Source of the DNA: Acidobacteriota bacterium
GTDB taxonomy: Bacteria > Acidobacteriota > Blastocatellia > Pyrinomonadales > Pyrinomonadaceae
Assembly: GCA_019639135.1 (NCBI GenBank)
Contig: JAHBSL010000002.1
Coordinates: forward strand, 124,001-188,000
DNA length: 64,000 bases
Direction of reading: 5' to 3'
The translations under genes and the position numbers were made by a program. The notes beneath the pieces are model-generated. The model saw only the letters and a program-made list of their open reading frames with translations. It was not told the origin of the DNA and made no database searches. Positions 39,061 to 47,753 of the stretch are shown piece by piece. Every line of letters begins with the position of its first letter. Position 1 is the first letter of the stretch.

Positions 39061-39651
39061 ATGGCGATTCAAACTGCGGGCCAAAAGACCGCAAAGACAG
39101 TAAAGCTTAAGATCGAGAACGCATCTTCGCTTGATATGCCAAAGGGCGGCGAGGAGACCATCCGGCAGGTGCTTGACTACGTCCCGATCGAGCAGCTCCG
39201 CGGGCTTGAGCGCGTAAAGCTTGTCGATTTCATCAACGATCCGCGGCTCAAGAACGTTGATGTCCCGATGAAAGGCGATCTGCCGGGCCTTTATCACCCG
39301 AAGGTCGGCAACCAGAACGCATGGTTCGAGATCGCAATGGGCGCTCTACTCCAGCCGACCGAGGGTTTTTCCAAGCGTTGGATGGCCAAGACGTCGTTCA
39401 AGGCAAATCTCGCCGGCCTGCTCTTTTCGCTCATTGGCCAACACTATTATCTGACGCTCCGCCACTCGGTCAAGAAACAGAACCTCGAACCGCAGATCCG
39501 GCAATACACCGAGAAGAACCTTCGAGCATGGAGCGAGGAACAGAACAAGAACAGCTTCCGGGCCAAGCTCTTCAAACCCATCCGCCCGTTCGTCGAGCGT
39601 ATGGCGAAATGGCTGAACAAAAAAGCGGCGAAAGCGCAGAAGAAAGTCTAG
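39061..39651 (+). CDS. Conserved protein of unknown function, possible relict peptidase fold
   Basis: A 196-aa soluble, basic protein. The segment FSLIGQHYYLTLRHSVKK followed by an acidic-to-aromatic helix is laid out like the HExxH helix and following elements of a zincin, but the HExxH glutamate is missing. This resemblance is weak. The stop codon TAG comes from the first unit of the 9-bp repeat array that follows, so the natural C terminus may have been altered. It directly follows the DUF2442 gene. Confidence 0.5.
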   Translation: MAIQTAGQKTAKTVKLKIENASSLDMPKGGEETIRQVLDYVPIEQLRGLERVKLVDFINDPRLKNVDVPMKGDLPGLYHPKVGNQNAWFEIAMGALLQPTEGFSKRWMAKTSFKANLAGLLFSLIGQHYYLTLRHSVKKQNLEPQIRQYTEKNLRAWSEEQNKNSFRAKLFKPIRPFVERMAKWLNKKAAKAQKKV

Positions 39652-39699
39652 GAAGTCTAGGAAGTCTGGGAAGTCTGGGAAGTCTGGAAAGTTCGAAAG
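39645..39699 (+). repeat. Left boundary array: 9-bp tandem repeats (AGTCTNGGA)
   Basis: Five consecutive 9-bp units (AGTCTAGGA twice, AGTCTGGGA twice, AGTCTGGAA) and a degenerate sixth. The first unit supplies the TAG stop of the upstream gene. The same 9-mer recurs in reverse orientation at 40135-40165, so the two arrays bracket the four-helix-bundle gene. Confidence 0.8.
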
Positions 39700-39717
39700 T
39701 TTGATTCGGCGAATGAT

Positions 39718-40101
39718 ATGGGGACATTCAAGAAGTTCGAGGATATTGTCGCTTGGCAGAAGGCCCGCGAATTGAATCTTGAAATTTACCGTATTTGCGG
39801 TTTCGGGCTGTTTTCGAAAGATTTTGATCTTCGAAATCAGATCCGTCGATCATCAATTTCGATTGCTGCGAACATAGCCGAGGGGCAGGGACGGCGTACC
39901 GATAAAGATTTCGCACATTTTCTTAATATCGCCCTTGGTTCTGTTGCCGAAACGAAATCACACATATACTTGGCTTTAGACCTTGGTTACATCGACAAGA
40001 CGACCTTTGACGAACTATACATTCGGCTTGATGAGATCGGACGGATGACGTTTGGTCTCATCCAGCATTTGCGAAACACGAACAAAACGATAGAAGTTTA
40101 G
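39718..40101 (+). CDS. Four-helix-bundle protein of the S23/IVP family (first copy)
   Basis: A 127-aa protein of the family first found in intervening sequences of 23S rRNA genes: FKKFEDIVAWQKARELNLEIY, seen in part, then FDLRNQIRRSSISIAANIAEG, again partly, then FLNIALGSVAETKSHIYLA. These proteins form pentameric four-helix bundles; the Avd protein of diversity-generating retroelements is a relative. No reverse transcriptase or variable repeat is nearby. The gene lies in a 521-bp cassette bounded by inverted 9-bp arrays (39645-40165). Function unknown. Confidence 0.88.
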   Translation: MGTFKKFEDIVAWQKARELNLEIYRICGFGLFSKDFDLRNQIRRSSISIAANIAEGQGRRTDKDFAHFLNIALGSVAETKSHIYLALDLGYIDKTTFDELYIRLDEIGRMTFGLIQHLRNTNKTIEV

Positions 40102-40134
40102 GAAGCCCGAAACGGTTCAAATTTGACCATCACA

Positions 40135-40165
40135 GACTTCCAAGACCTCCTAGACTTCCAAGACT
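40135..40165 (-). repeat. Right boundary array: inverted 9-bp repeats
   Basis: On the minus strand three and a half units read AGTCTTGGA, AGTCTAGGA, GGTCTTGGA, AGTCT. This is the inverted counterpart of the array at 39645-39699. It ends 17 bp before the EVE-domain gene. Confidence 0.75.
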
Positions 40166-40182
40166 GACTGGACACTGAACTT

Positions 40183-40587
40183 ATGAACTACTGGATGGTT
40201 AAACAAGAACCCGATTCTTATTCCTGGGATGATTTTGTAAACGACGGCAAGACCGACTGGACCGGCGTGCGGAACTACCAGGCACGCAACAATCTTCGCG
40301 ATATGAAGGTCGGCGACAAGGTGCTTTTCTACCACTCGAACATCGGCAAGGAAGTGGTCGGCATTGCCAAGGTCACGAAGGCCGCTTTCCCAGATCCGAC
40401 CGCTGATGACGACAAATGGGTCGCCGTCGAACTCTCGCCGGTCAAGCCGCTCAAAAAGCCGGTCGGGCTCGGGCAGATGAAAGAGAACCTCGCTCTTCGC
40501 GACCTCAAGCTCATTCGCCAATCGCAGCTTTCCGTAATGCCCGTAACAAAAGACGAGTTCGACGAGATCCTCAGCATGGCAAGGTAA
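40183..40587 (+). CDS. EVE-domain protein
   Basis: A 134-aa protein with the EVE/PUA-like fold of the thymocyte-nuclear-protein-1 type: YWMVKQEPDSYSWDDF, WTGVRNYQARNNLRDMKVGD, YHSNIGKEVVGIAKV. The pocket residues typical of EVE proteins (WTGVRNYQARN) are intact. EVE domains bind modified bases in DNA or RNA. The gene overlaps none of its neighbours, and its 3' end is 5 nt before the ATP-grasp-like gene. Confidence 0.92.
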   Translation: MNYWMVKQEPDSYSWDDFVNDGKTDWTGVRNYQARNNLRDMKVGDKVLFYHSNIGKEVVGIAKVTKAAFPDPTADDDKWVAVELSPVKPLKKPVGLGQMKENLALRDLKLIRQSQLSVMPVTKDEFDEILSMAR

Positions 40588-40592
40588 ACCGA

Positions 40593-41951
40593 ATGACAAG
40601 AAAAGAAGCCGTTGAGTACTACCATCAGTTGCTCGAGGATGCTGATCTCGTACGCGAATCCGTCGATGTGCTCGACCGAGGCCTTGAATCCGCCCGGTTG
40701 ATCTTCGGCGGCCGCCGTTTGACGCCTTATCTCAGGCCGCATTTCATCACCGCCGATGAATGGTCGATGTCCCGGAGGGCTTGCGAGACCGTTTGGAGCG
40801 CTTTGCAAAAGGTCAAGGACGCTGCGGTCGAAAGCGACGAATTGCTTGACGAACTCGGCATAACGGAGATCGAAAGGGAATTGGTGAAGATCGACCCCGG
40901 CTACAAGCAGGTTTCGCCAACCGCCCGGCTTGATTCCTTTCTCGGCGAAACGGCCTACAGCTTTGTCGAGCTCAACGGCGAAAGCCCGGCCGGTATTGCT
41001 TACTCTGATTCCGCGTCGAACATCTTCCTAGATCTGCCGATAATGAAGCGCTTCAACGAGAGATATCCGGTAACGCAACTCGAAGGACGCTCGAAGATGC
41101 TCGAAGTGCTTCTCGATTGCCACGCCGAGTACCTTGGCCGCCGGCCGGACGTGAAACCGATCATTGCGATAGTTGACCTTAAGGGCCTTCCGACGCAGCA
41201 GGAGTTCGAACTCTTTCGGGATTTCTTTGAGTATTCGGGCTACACGGCTGTGATCTGCTCGCCTGAGGAGCTAGAGTTCGATGGCGAAAGGCTCTGGTAC
41301 GGCGGCGTTGCGATCGACATCGTTTACAAGCGGCTGCTCGTTAATGAATATCTGCCGATAATGGAACAAGCACCGGCGTTGCTCGATGCCTATCGGGCCG
41401 GTGCGGTCTGCATGGTCAATAGCTTCCGCGGGAAACTGGTTCACAAAAAAGCTATCTTTGCTGTGCTGACCAACGAACGCTATGCCTCGCTTTTCGACGA
41501 GGCGGAACTTGCAGCCATCGGACGCCACATACCGTGGACGCGACGGTTCCGAAATGAAATGACCACAAACGCAGGCACCGAGATCGACCTGGTAGAATGG
41601 ACCCGATCAAATGCGTCGAAGCTCGTCCTCAAGCCGAATGACGACTACGGCGGCCACGGCATTTACATCGGCTGGAGCCTTACAGAAAGCGAATGGGATG
41701 CAGCGATAGCGGCGGCTCTGGAGAACGGCGATTATCTGGTCCAGGAAAAGGTCCAGACGGCGAAAGAGCACTTTCCGATGCTTTTTGACGAGCACGGGAA
41801 ATGGGGAATGGTCGAGCAGCTTGTTGACCTAGATCCGCTTCTTTTCAATGGCGTTGTTGGCTCGGCCTTCACACGGCTTTCATCCTCGGAGCTTGCAAAT
41901 GTCTCAAGCGGCGGCGGAATGGTTCCGACCTTTATTTTGGGGGAAGTTTAA
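40593..41951 (+). CDS. ATP-grasp-like protein, possibly glutathionylspermidine synthase type
   Basis: A 452-aa protein. The ATG at 40593 lies right after the EVE gene; upstream in-frame starts run into that gene. Features suggestive of a circularly permuted ATP-grasp enzyme: LNGESPAGIAYSD, KLVLKPNDDYGGHGIYIG (nucleotide-binding lysine and Gly-rich loop) and a final FTRLSSSELANVSSGGG. Substrates cannot be named from sequence; carboxylate-amine ligation is the family chemistry. Overlaps the next gene by 1 nt (TAATG). Confidence 0.6.
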   Translation: MTRKEAVEYYHQLLEDADLVRESVDVLDRGLESARLIFGGRRLTPYLRPHFITADEWSMSRRACETVWSALQKVKDAAVESDELLDELGITEIERELVKIDPGYKQVSPTARLDSFLGETAYSFVELNGESPAGIAYSDSASNIFLDLPIMKRFNERYPVTQLEGRSKMLEVLLDCHAEYLGRRPDVKPIIAIVDLKGLPTQQEFELFRDFFEYSGYTAVICSPEELEFDGERLWYGGVAIDIVYKRLLVNEYLPIMEQAPALLDAYRAGAVCMVNSFRGKLVHKKAIFAVLTNERYASLFDEAELAAIGRHIPWTRRFRNEMTTNAGTEIDLVEWTRSNASKLVLKPNDDYGGHGIYIGWSLTESEWDAAIAAALENGDYLVQEKVQTAKEHFPMLFDEHGKWGMVEQLVDLDPLLFNGVVGSAFTRLSSSELANVSSGGGMVPTFILGEV

Positions 41952-43423
41952 TGACGAGAATTTGGGTCGCTTTTCTATCGGTCTTGTTGTTTTTGTGCTC
42001 CGCGGTCGGCGTAAATGCCCAGTCGTCGGTGCGGTTGTTTACGGTCACCGAGGCCTCAAGCCAGTTTGCTGAAAGGTCTTCGATCGCGGCGGTACGCGAA
42101 TTTACTATCTCTATTAATACCGGCCAGGCACTAATGGCAGAGGCTTTAGAGCTGCCGATGGCTGATGGCAAAGTGTATCGAGCCGTGAAGTCTGAAACTG
42201 AATTGCGGGGCGTCGATGACGTCACGTGGCGCGGAAAGATCAATGATATGGGCTTCGAAGGTGACGTTATCCTGACATTCCGCAAGGGCCACGTTGCCGG
42301 GTTGATCTACACTCCCGAGGCCGTATATGAGATCGTCCCGCGGGGAGGCCATCACATTCTCGTCGAACTCGATCAGTCTTTGTTCCCGGAGTGCGGCGGT
42401 GCCATCGAGACCGACGACGCGGCGACACAAAACCCGTCCGGAGGCCAGTCGCTCGCAACATCTACGGATTCCGGTGACCGTATCGATGTTATGGTCGTTT
42501 ATACAACCGCGACGAAGAATTTCCTTGGCGGCGATGCCCAGGCCCAAACGCTTTCCCAGAATGCGATCGACGCGACGAACACGGCCTACATCAACAGCCG
42601 GGTTCGTCAGCGGGTTCGGATGGTTGATGCCAAGGAATGGGTATATACGGAAACCACAAGCGCAAGCACCGACCTGAGCACCTTGAGAAATGATGCAGGT
42701 GTCCAGGCGTTGCGAAACGCAGCAAACGCAGACCTTGTCGCAATGATCGGCGAGATCGCCGGGGCTTGCGGGGTCGGTTATCTTATGGGGTCGAATCCAG
42801 CCGGCAACCCGAGCGCCGGATATACCGTCACGGCTCGTAGTTGCGCAGTCGGCAATCTTTCGTTCGCCCATGAGCTTGGGCACAATATGGGTAGCCAGCA
42901 CAATCCGGAGAACGGCAGCGGTGCGACCTACCCTTACGGCTATGGCCATTATGTGAACGGCGTGTTTCGGACCGTGATGTCCTATTCGAACCCGTGCGCG
43001 AATGGGTGCACGCGTCGGCCTTATTTCTCGAACCCTGGCATCACATATCAGGACTTTCCGACCGGGATCGATAACACCCGCGACAACGTGCGTGCGATCA
43101 ATAACACCGCCGACGCCATTGCAAACTATCGTTACAGCGGCACGAGCATTACGCTTGTCAACTTCGCCAACGGCGGCTTTTTGCCCCGCGGTATTGCACG
43201 GCCGGTTACATGGAAGGCCAATAATCTTGGAGGCAATGTTCGCATTGAAATATCGCGAAACGAGGGCTTGACGTGGACTACAGCAGTCGCGAGCACACCG
43301 AATGATGGCAATGAACAGGTAACTGTTTGGGGCGGAGCCAGCCGGCGAGCCTGGCTGCGGGTTGTCAGCATCGATTCACCTACGGTGTCAGATACCTCAA
43401 CAGGCTCGGTTTATATTCGCTGA
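41951..43423 (+). CDS. Secreted reprolysin-like zinc metallopeptidase
   Basis: A 490-aa exported protein with a signal peptide (to VGVNAQ). After a propeptide-like region, the catalytic domain (about residues 175-395) has HELGHNMGSQHN, a full HExxHxxGxxH metzincin motif, and the Met-turn VMSYSN. A C-terminal beta-rich domain (about 400-490) follows. Cys pairs suggest disulfides. It is likely an extracellular protease; the substrate is unknown. Confidence 0.9.
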   Translation: MTRIWVAFLSVLLFLCSAVGVNAQSSVRLFTVTEASSQFAERSSIAAVREFTISINTGQALMAEALELPMADGKVYRAVKSETELRGVDDVTWRGKINDMGFEGDVILTFRKGHVAGLIYTPEAVYEIVPRGGHHILVELDQSLFPECGGAIETDDAATQNPSGGQSLATSTDSGDRIDVMVVYTTATKNFLGGDAQAQTLSQNAIDATNTAYINSRVRQRVRMVDAKEWVYTETTSASTDLSTLRNDAGVQALRNAANADLVAMIGEIAGACGVGYLMGSNPAGNPSAGYTVTARSCAVGNLSFAHELGHNMGSQHNPENGSGATYPYGYGHYVNGVFRTVMSYSNPCANGCTRRPYFSNPGITYQDFPTGIDNTRDNVRAINNTADAIANYRYSGTSITLVNFANGGFLPRGIARPVTWKANNLGGNVRIEISRNEGLTWTTAVASTPNDGNEQVTVWGGASRRAWLRVVSIDSPTVSDTSTGSVYIR

Positions 43424-43432
43424 ACCGAGTGG

Positions 43433-45073
43433 ATGTCTTTGAATTTGATCTCGATGATGAGTAAATCTTCCGATAATCGCCTGCGTGTCCTTACCGATGA
43501 GTATCTCCACCTTGCGGAAAAACTCCGCGAAGGCGGCGGGCCGGAGAAGGTAGAGAAGATCCACAAGCAGGGAAAGCTGACCGCCCGCGAACGGATCGGG
43601 CTCCTGTTCGATGAGGACAGCTACTCGCAGGAGATCGGACTGCTTGTCGCCTACGATGAATACGGCGGGCAGGCTCCGGCCGCCGCGGTCGTAACGGTTG
43701 TCGGAAAGGTCAATGGCCGTGAGTGTGTCGTTGTTGCGAACGACGCCACGATCAAGGCCGGTGCCTGGTATCCGGAGACGATCAAGAAAATTCTCCGCGC
43801 ACAAGAGATCGCGATGCGAAACCGCGTTCCGATCATCTATCTCGTTGATTCGGCCGGTGTAAATCTGCCGTATCAGGGCGGCGTTTTCCCCGGTCAATAT
43901 GGAGCGGCCCGCATCTTCTATTACAACTCGATAATGCGTCGCTACCTTCGCGTGCCGCAGATCGCCGCCGTTATGGGAATGTGCGTCGCAGGCGGTGCAT
44001 ACCTGCCAGCACTTAGCGACGTTATCCTGATGGTCGAGGGCACGTCGTTCATGGGACTCGGCGGGGCAAATCTCGTTAAAGGTGCGACCGGGCAGACCAT
44101 CGATAACGAAACGCTCGGCGGGGCAATGACGCACAATGCCATCTCCGGCGTCGCTCATTACCGGACGAAAGACGACGCCGAGTGCATCGCCAAGATCCGC
44201 GACCTCGTCGCCGAAATGCCGGCCAAAGAGCCGACGCGGGTTTCGATCGAAGAAAGCCGTGAACCATTAACCGCAAGCGATAAGCTTTATGAATTGCTGC
44301 CTGAGGATCACCGCGCACCGTATGACATGCACGCCGTGCTTGAGACTTTTTTGGACGAAGGCACACTCGATGAATTTCAGGCGGATTTCGCCAAAGAGAT
44401 GATCTGCGGAACGGCCAGAATCGGCGGGATTCTGGTCGGCGTCATTGCCAATAGCCGCGGGATGTCAAAGGGCAAACCCGGCGAGCCGCCGCGTTTCGGC
44501 GGGATCGTCTATACGGAATCCGCTGAAAAGACGGCGTATTTCATCGAGAACTGCGACCGCCATGGAACGCCGCTGCTTTTTGTGCAGGACGTTTCGGGCT
44601 TCATGGTCGGCGCCGATGCCGAGCACTCGGGGATCATCCGTGCGGGAGCTCGATTTGTCGAAGCGATGGCGACCGCTCGGGTGCCGAAGATCGTTCTGAC
44701 GGTCAATCACGCCTCGGGTGCCGGCTATTATGCGATGGCGGGCCAGGGCTTTGACCCCGATTTCATCTTCTCGCTGCCGACCGGGCGAATGGGCGTGATG
44801 GAAGGCGACAGCGCCGTTCAGGCGATCTTTGGAACACAGCTCGATAAGCTCAAGGCGGCCGGCGAAACGCCCTCAGCCGAACTCGCAGCCGAGATGCAAA
44901 AGGTCCGCGAGACCTACGACCGCGAACTCGACGCCAAACACGCCGCCGCCCGCGGCCTGGTCGATGCGATCGTAACACCCGAAGACCTCCGCCCGGCGCT
45001 CATCCTTGCTTTCGAGACGTCCCTCAACACATCAACGCCGCACATTGGCGCATTCGTACTACCAACCGCCTGA
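43433..45073 (+). CDS. Acyl-CoA carboxylase, carboxyltransferase (beta) subunit
   Basis: A 546-aa subunit of the methylcrotonyl-CoA/propionyl-CoA/geranyl-CoA carboxylase type. Motifs: GKLTARERIGLLFD, VDSAGVNLPYQGGVFPG, MGMCVAGGAYLPALSD, FVQDVSGFMVGADAEHSGI and AMAGQGFDPDFIFSLPTGRMGVM, shown in parts. Length fits the MccB group. It transfers carboxyl from biotin to an acyl-CoA. No biotinylated alpha subunit is in the window. A closer start at 43454 is possible. Confidence 0.92.
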   Translation: MSLNLISMMSKSSDNRLRVLTDEYLHLAEKLREGGGPEKVEKIHKQGKLTARERIGLLFDEDSYSQEIGLLVAYDEYGGQAPAAAVVTVVGKVNGRECVVVANDATIKAGAWYPETIKKILRAQEIAMRNRVPIIYLVDSAGVNLPYQGGVFPGQYGAARIFYYNSIMRRYLRVPQIAAVMGMCVAGGAYLPALSDVILMVEGTSFMGLGGANLVKGATGQTIDNETLGGAMTHNAISGVAHYRTKDDAECIAKIRDLVAEMPAKEPTRVSIEESREPLTASDKLYELLPEDHRAPYDMHAVLETFLDEGTLDEFQADFAKEMICGTARIGGILVGVIANSRGMSKGKPGEPPRFGGIVYTESAEKTAYFIENCDRHGTPLLFVQDVSGFMVGADAEHSGIIRAGARFVEAMATARVPKIVLTVNHASGAGYYAMAGQGFDPDFIFSLPTGRMGVMEGDSAVQAIFGTQLDKLKAAGETPSAELAAEMQKVRETYDRELDAKHAAARGLVDAIVTPEDLRPALILAFETSLNTSTPHIGAFVLPTA

Positions 45074-45084
45074 ACGAACGTGAT

Positions 45085-45753
45085 CTATTCGATCGGCGGT
45101 TCGATCTTGATCGTGGTTGAGTAATCGTATTCAGTGGTGGTTCGGTATTTATTTGGGGGAATTGTATCCTCGCTGGCCATACGCAGAAGCATTCCGTCCT
45201 CACGGTACCAGTACTCTTCGACGAAAGTTCGTATCAGTTTTCTTTCGGCAATCGACGATGTCGTCGTTATGGTTTTCCTGTACCGGTCCGCCTTCTGACC
45301 GTTGATCCGATGCTTTCCTAAATACGCGTACTCGGTTTCGATCCTCGGCGGAGTGCCTTGGGTGCCGGAGCCACGGCCACTTCCAATTCCGGAACCCTGA
45401 CCCGAGGATACTTCAATTTTCCGCCATTCGCTTTCGTTTTGGCGGGTGTAAACACTGCCACCGATCCTGATCGTTTCCGACCTTGTTTCGACACCATTCG
45501 ACGTTCGGCTGACAGCGATTCGCATCGCGCCATCTGGACCGTGGTCGTAAACCGTACGGCTACGGTCTCCTGGCGCATATCCTTCCGTCGTAACGGTCAC
45601 GCGCATCGCGAGACCGGCCCTTAACCGTGAAGCATTGCTGATCTTGCCCTTAAATTCCGCCTCTTCGATCTTTCTCGTTTGAGCCTGAGCATCGATACAT
45701 AAGACCGCAGTTACGCAGATCAAAAGAAAAAATAATGTTGATCTATTCGTCAT
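45085..45753 (-). CDS. Exported protein of unknown function
   Basis: A 222-aa protein. The start at 45753 gives a signal peptide (MTNRSTLFFLLICVTAVLC...AQAQ); upstream in-frame codons add 45 unrelated residues. The mature part is beta-rich with a Gly/Ser-rich loop (SGQGSGIGSGRGSG) and no recognised family. It converges with the carboxylase gene. Confidence 0.6.
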   Translation of the reverse strand: MTNRSTLFFLLICVTAVLCIDAQAQTRKIEEAEFKGKISNASRLRAGLAMRVTVTTEGYAPGDRSRTVYDHGPDGAMRIAVSRTSNGVETRSETIRIGGSVYTRQNESEWRKIEVSSGQGSGIGSGRGSGTQGTPPRIETEYAYLGKHRINGQKADRYRKTITTTSSIAERKLIRTFVEEYWYREDGMLLRMASEDTIPPNKYRTTTEYDYSTTIKIEPPIE

Positions 45754-45884
45754 TATTAGTCCATTGCCTCCGGGATGAAGAAGTGACTGTTTATCCAACG
45801 GTTTCGTCGTGGGCCTTTTCTTTGTCATTATGATACGGCTGAGCGAATGTTGTGACAACAACAACCTAGAGGTGCCTATATCCA

Positions 45885-46394
45885 TCACCGCAAACTCGCC
45901 CTGATATCTTTGATGTTCAGCATCAAGGTAAGCGGTTCGATCGGTGATTCTTGGAATCCGTAACGTAGATAGAAGTGCTTGGCTTCTTCGTCCTTGGCGT
46001 GTGTTAGCATTGCCCGAAGTCCGCCAATATCCGCGGCTGCAAGGGTTCTCAACATTGCGTCCTTGAGAAGGCCCTTCCCAAGTCCTTTTCCTTTCTCGCT
46101 AACATCGACCGCCAGCCTCGCCAGCAGGATCACCGGGATCGGGTATTGCGGGAGCTCTGCCTTGATCGACGGAGTCGCCTCAGCATGCGAGACAGACCCG
46201 AAAGCGAGAGTGTAGTAGCCGACTACACTGTCATCACGGGTCGCTACATATGTCCGGGATATCTCGTTCTCTTGATTTATGAGAGCGTATTTTTTGAGAA
46301 ACTGGTTGAGTGCAGGTTTGCCGCAGGCGAACCGGGAACAGTCATGCGACTCGGTCAACAACTCCGGCGGAAGGAGAAGTCCGCTATTTTTCAT
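45885..46394 (-). CDS. GNAT-family acetyltransferase toxin (TacT-like)
   Basis: A 169-aa GNAT protein with the acetyl-CoA loop KGKGLGKGLLKDA and a final RYGFQESPI segment that is diagnostic of the TacT/AtaT-like toxins: these acetylate aminoacyl-tRNA and stop translation. The start (46394) overlaps the DUF1778 gene by 11 nt, as in known TacAT pairs. It should be regulated by that antitoxin. Confidence 0.87.
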   Translation of the reverse strand: MKNSGLLLPPELLTESHDCSRFACGKPALNQFLKKYALINQENEISRTYVATRDDSVVGYYTLAFGSVSHAEATPSIKAELPQYPIPVILLARLAVDVSEKGKGLGKGLLKDAMLRTLAAADIGGLRAMLTHAKDEEAKHFYLRYGFQESPIEPLTLMLNIKDIRASLR

Positions 46395-46668
46395 CGAAAA
46401 CGGCGGGCTCCTTTAGAAGTTTCCTTAGCGCTTCGATCCTTCGCGGCGGAGCGTCGAGCGCGGCGATGAATTTTTTCCATTCGCGATCCGAGAGCTCGAA
46501 GTGAGCATCATCGCGGACGACGGCCTCGGCCGCCGAAAGGGCATTTTCCAATACGAAATCGCTCAGATTCATACGCTCCTTTCGTGCCGCACGCTCAAGC
46601 AAAGCTTTGCCTTCGCTTGTGGTTCGAATGCTGAGCCTCTCTTTCTTTAATTCGATCGTCGTTGCCAT
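46384..46668 (-). CDS. DUF1778 ribbon-helix-helix antitoxin (TacA-like)
   Basis: A 94-aa protein with an N-terminal ribbon-helix-helix (KKERLSIRTTSEGKALLERAA region) and a C-terminal toxin-binding segment (REWKKFIAALDAPPRR). The start at 46668 is chosen for the RHH pattern; an upstream in-frame start would run through the operator. It should bind DNA upstream of itself and neutralise the GNAT toxin. Confidence 0.88.
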   Translation of the reverse strand: MATTIELKKERLSIRTTSEGKALLERAARKERMNLSDFVLENALSAAEAVVRDDAHFELSDREWKKFIAALDAPPRRIEALRKLLKEPAVFDEK

Positions 46669-46689
46669 CGGTTCAATACTTTCCTCTGG

Positions 46690-46714
46690 TGGGTGTACAC
46701 CCAATGTACGCCCA
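46690..46714 (-). promoter_or_regulatory. Candidate operator of the toxin-antitoxin pair
   Basis: A perfect 14-bp palindrome TGGGTGTACACCCA (46690-46703) is followed by the half-site TGTACGCCCA (46705-46714), a near copy of TGTACACCCA displaced by 11 bp. It lies 21 bp upstream of the antitoxin start, as expected for autoregulation by a dimeric RHH protein. Confidence 0.65.
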
Positions 46715-46841
46715 TTAAAAGAATATCGGATTTCAAGGTGCAAAAGCAAGAACTTAACAGAGCCCGGCAAGCTGCAGATCAAAATGAATCTGGACCAAAG
46801 CTAGTTTACCGTTCGCGGGGAGTTCTGATACGATTCGCCGT

Positions 46842-47363
46842 ATGGAGTTTGCCGTCGAAAGATCTATCGAATTGTTGTCATCCACGCCGGGGACCTTGCG
46901 GGCGTGGCTCGTCGGGCTTTCAGACGAGTGGACGGTGTCGGCGGGCGATCGGGACGAGTGGCAGCCTTACGATATAGTTGGGCATTTGATCCATGCGGAT
47001 GAAACGGATTGGATCCCGCGGGCAAGGGTCATACTTGCCCAGGGCAAGGACCGCCGGTTTCCGCCGTTCGATCGTTTCGGACAGTTCGAGCGGCAGCAGG
47101 GAAGGCCGCTCTCTGTGCTCCTTGATGAGTTCGCTGCGGTCCGCAAGCGATGTATCGACGAGCTAACCGGATGGAACCTCACGCCCGAACAGTTTGATCT
47201 TAGCGGCGTTCATCCCGAATTTGGCGAAGTCTCTTTAAAGCAGCTTCTTTCGACTTGGGTCGTCCATGACCTCACACACATCCGCCAGATCGCGACCGCG
47301 ATGGCACGCCGCTATGAAACGGCCGTTGGTCCGTGGAAGGCATATCTTAGCATTTTGAATTGA
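46842..47363 (+). CDS. DinB-family protein
   Basis: A 173-aa DinB/YfiT-like four-helix-bundle protein. The three metal-ligand histidines are visible: GHLIHADETDW and HDLTHIRQIA (two). Members act as metal-dependent thiol S-transferases (bacillithiol, mycothiol) or in stress detoxification; the substrate here is unknown. Its stop is 1 nt before the next start, so the pair is probably co-transcribed. Confidence 0.85.
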   Translation: MEFAVERSIELLSSTPGTLRAWLVGLSDEWTVSAGDRDEWQPYDIVGHLIHADETDWIPRARVILAQGKDRRFPPFDRFGQFERQQGRPLSVLLDEFAAVRKRCIDELTGWNLTPEQFDLSGVHPEFGEVSLKQLLSTWVVHDLTHIRQIATAMARRYETAVGPWKAYLSILN

Positions 47364-47364
47364 T

Positions 47365-47682
47365 ATGAAGTTTACTATTGAGGAATTTCTGGGCCGCCTT
47401 CCGCTTCCCGCAAACGAGAAATGGCCCGATGGCGTTTGGGACATCGAGCCATTCGAGAAGGATGGCGTAAAGCTGGTCTTCTTTGCTCCCCGCGGGACCG
47501 ATCACCAGACCAGCCACGACGAGGACGAGTTCTATTTCATCGCCCGGGGCAGCGGTGAGCTAGTGATCGCCGGCGAACGGCACTCATGCTCTGCCGGCGA
47601 CGCATTCTTCGTGCGGGCCGAGGTCGAGCATCGGTTCGAGAACTTTACCGAGGACTTCGCGACCTGGGCTGTTTTCATTTGA
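47365..47682 (+). CDS. Cupin-domain protein
   Basis: A 105-aa single-cupin protein with DEDEFYFIARGSGELVI and GDAFFVRAEVEHRFEN, the two cupin motifs (metal His and Glu positions: HxxxDEDE, VEHRFE). Function unknown; a small-molecule or metal-binding role is likely. It starts 1 nt after the DinB gene stop. Confidence 0.85.
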   Translation: MKFTIEEFLGRLPLPANEKWPDGVWDIEPFEKDGVKLVFFAPRGTDHQTSHDEDEFYFIARGSGELVIAGERHSCSAGDAFFVRAEVEHRFENFTEDFATWAVFI

Positions 47683-47753
47683 TCGATACCTTTTAGATGG
47701 ACATGACTCGTTAGTTAGACGCTGATACGTTGAAAGCTCATCCCCGCCTGAAG

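Noticed and set aside
39061-39651. Active zinc metallopeptidase
   Set aside because: The HExxH position reads GQHYY, lacking the catalytic Glu, so only a relict resemblance can be claimed.
39718-40101. Possible diversity-generating retroelement, because Avd is related to S23-type four-helix-bundle proteins
   Set aside because: No reverse transcriptase, template repeat or variable repeat is found near either four-helix-bundle gene in the window.
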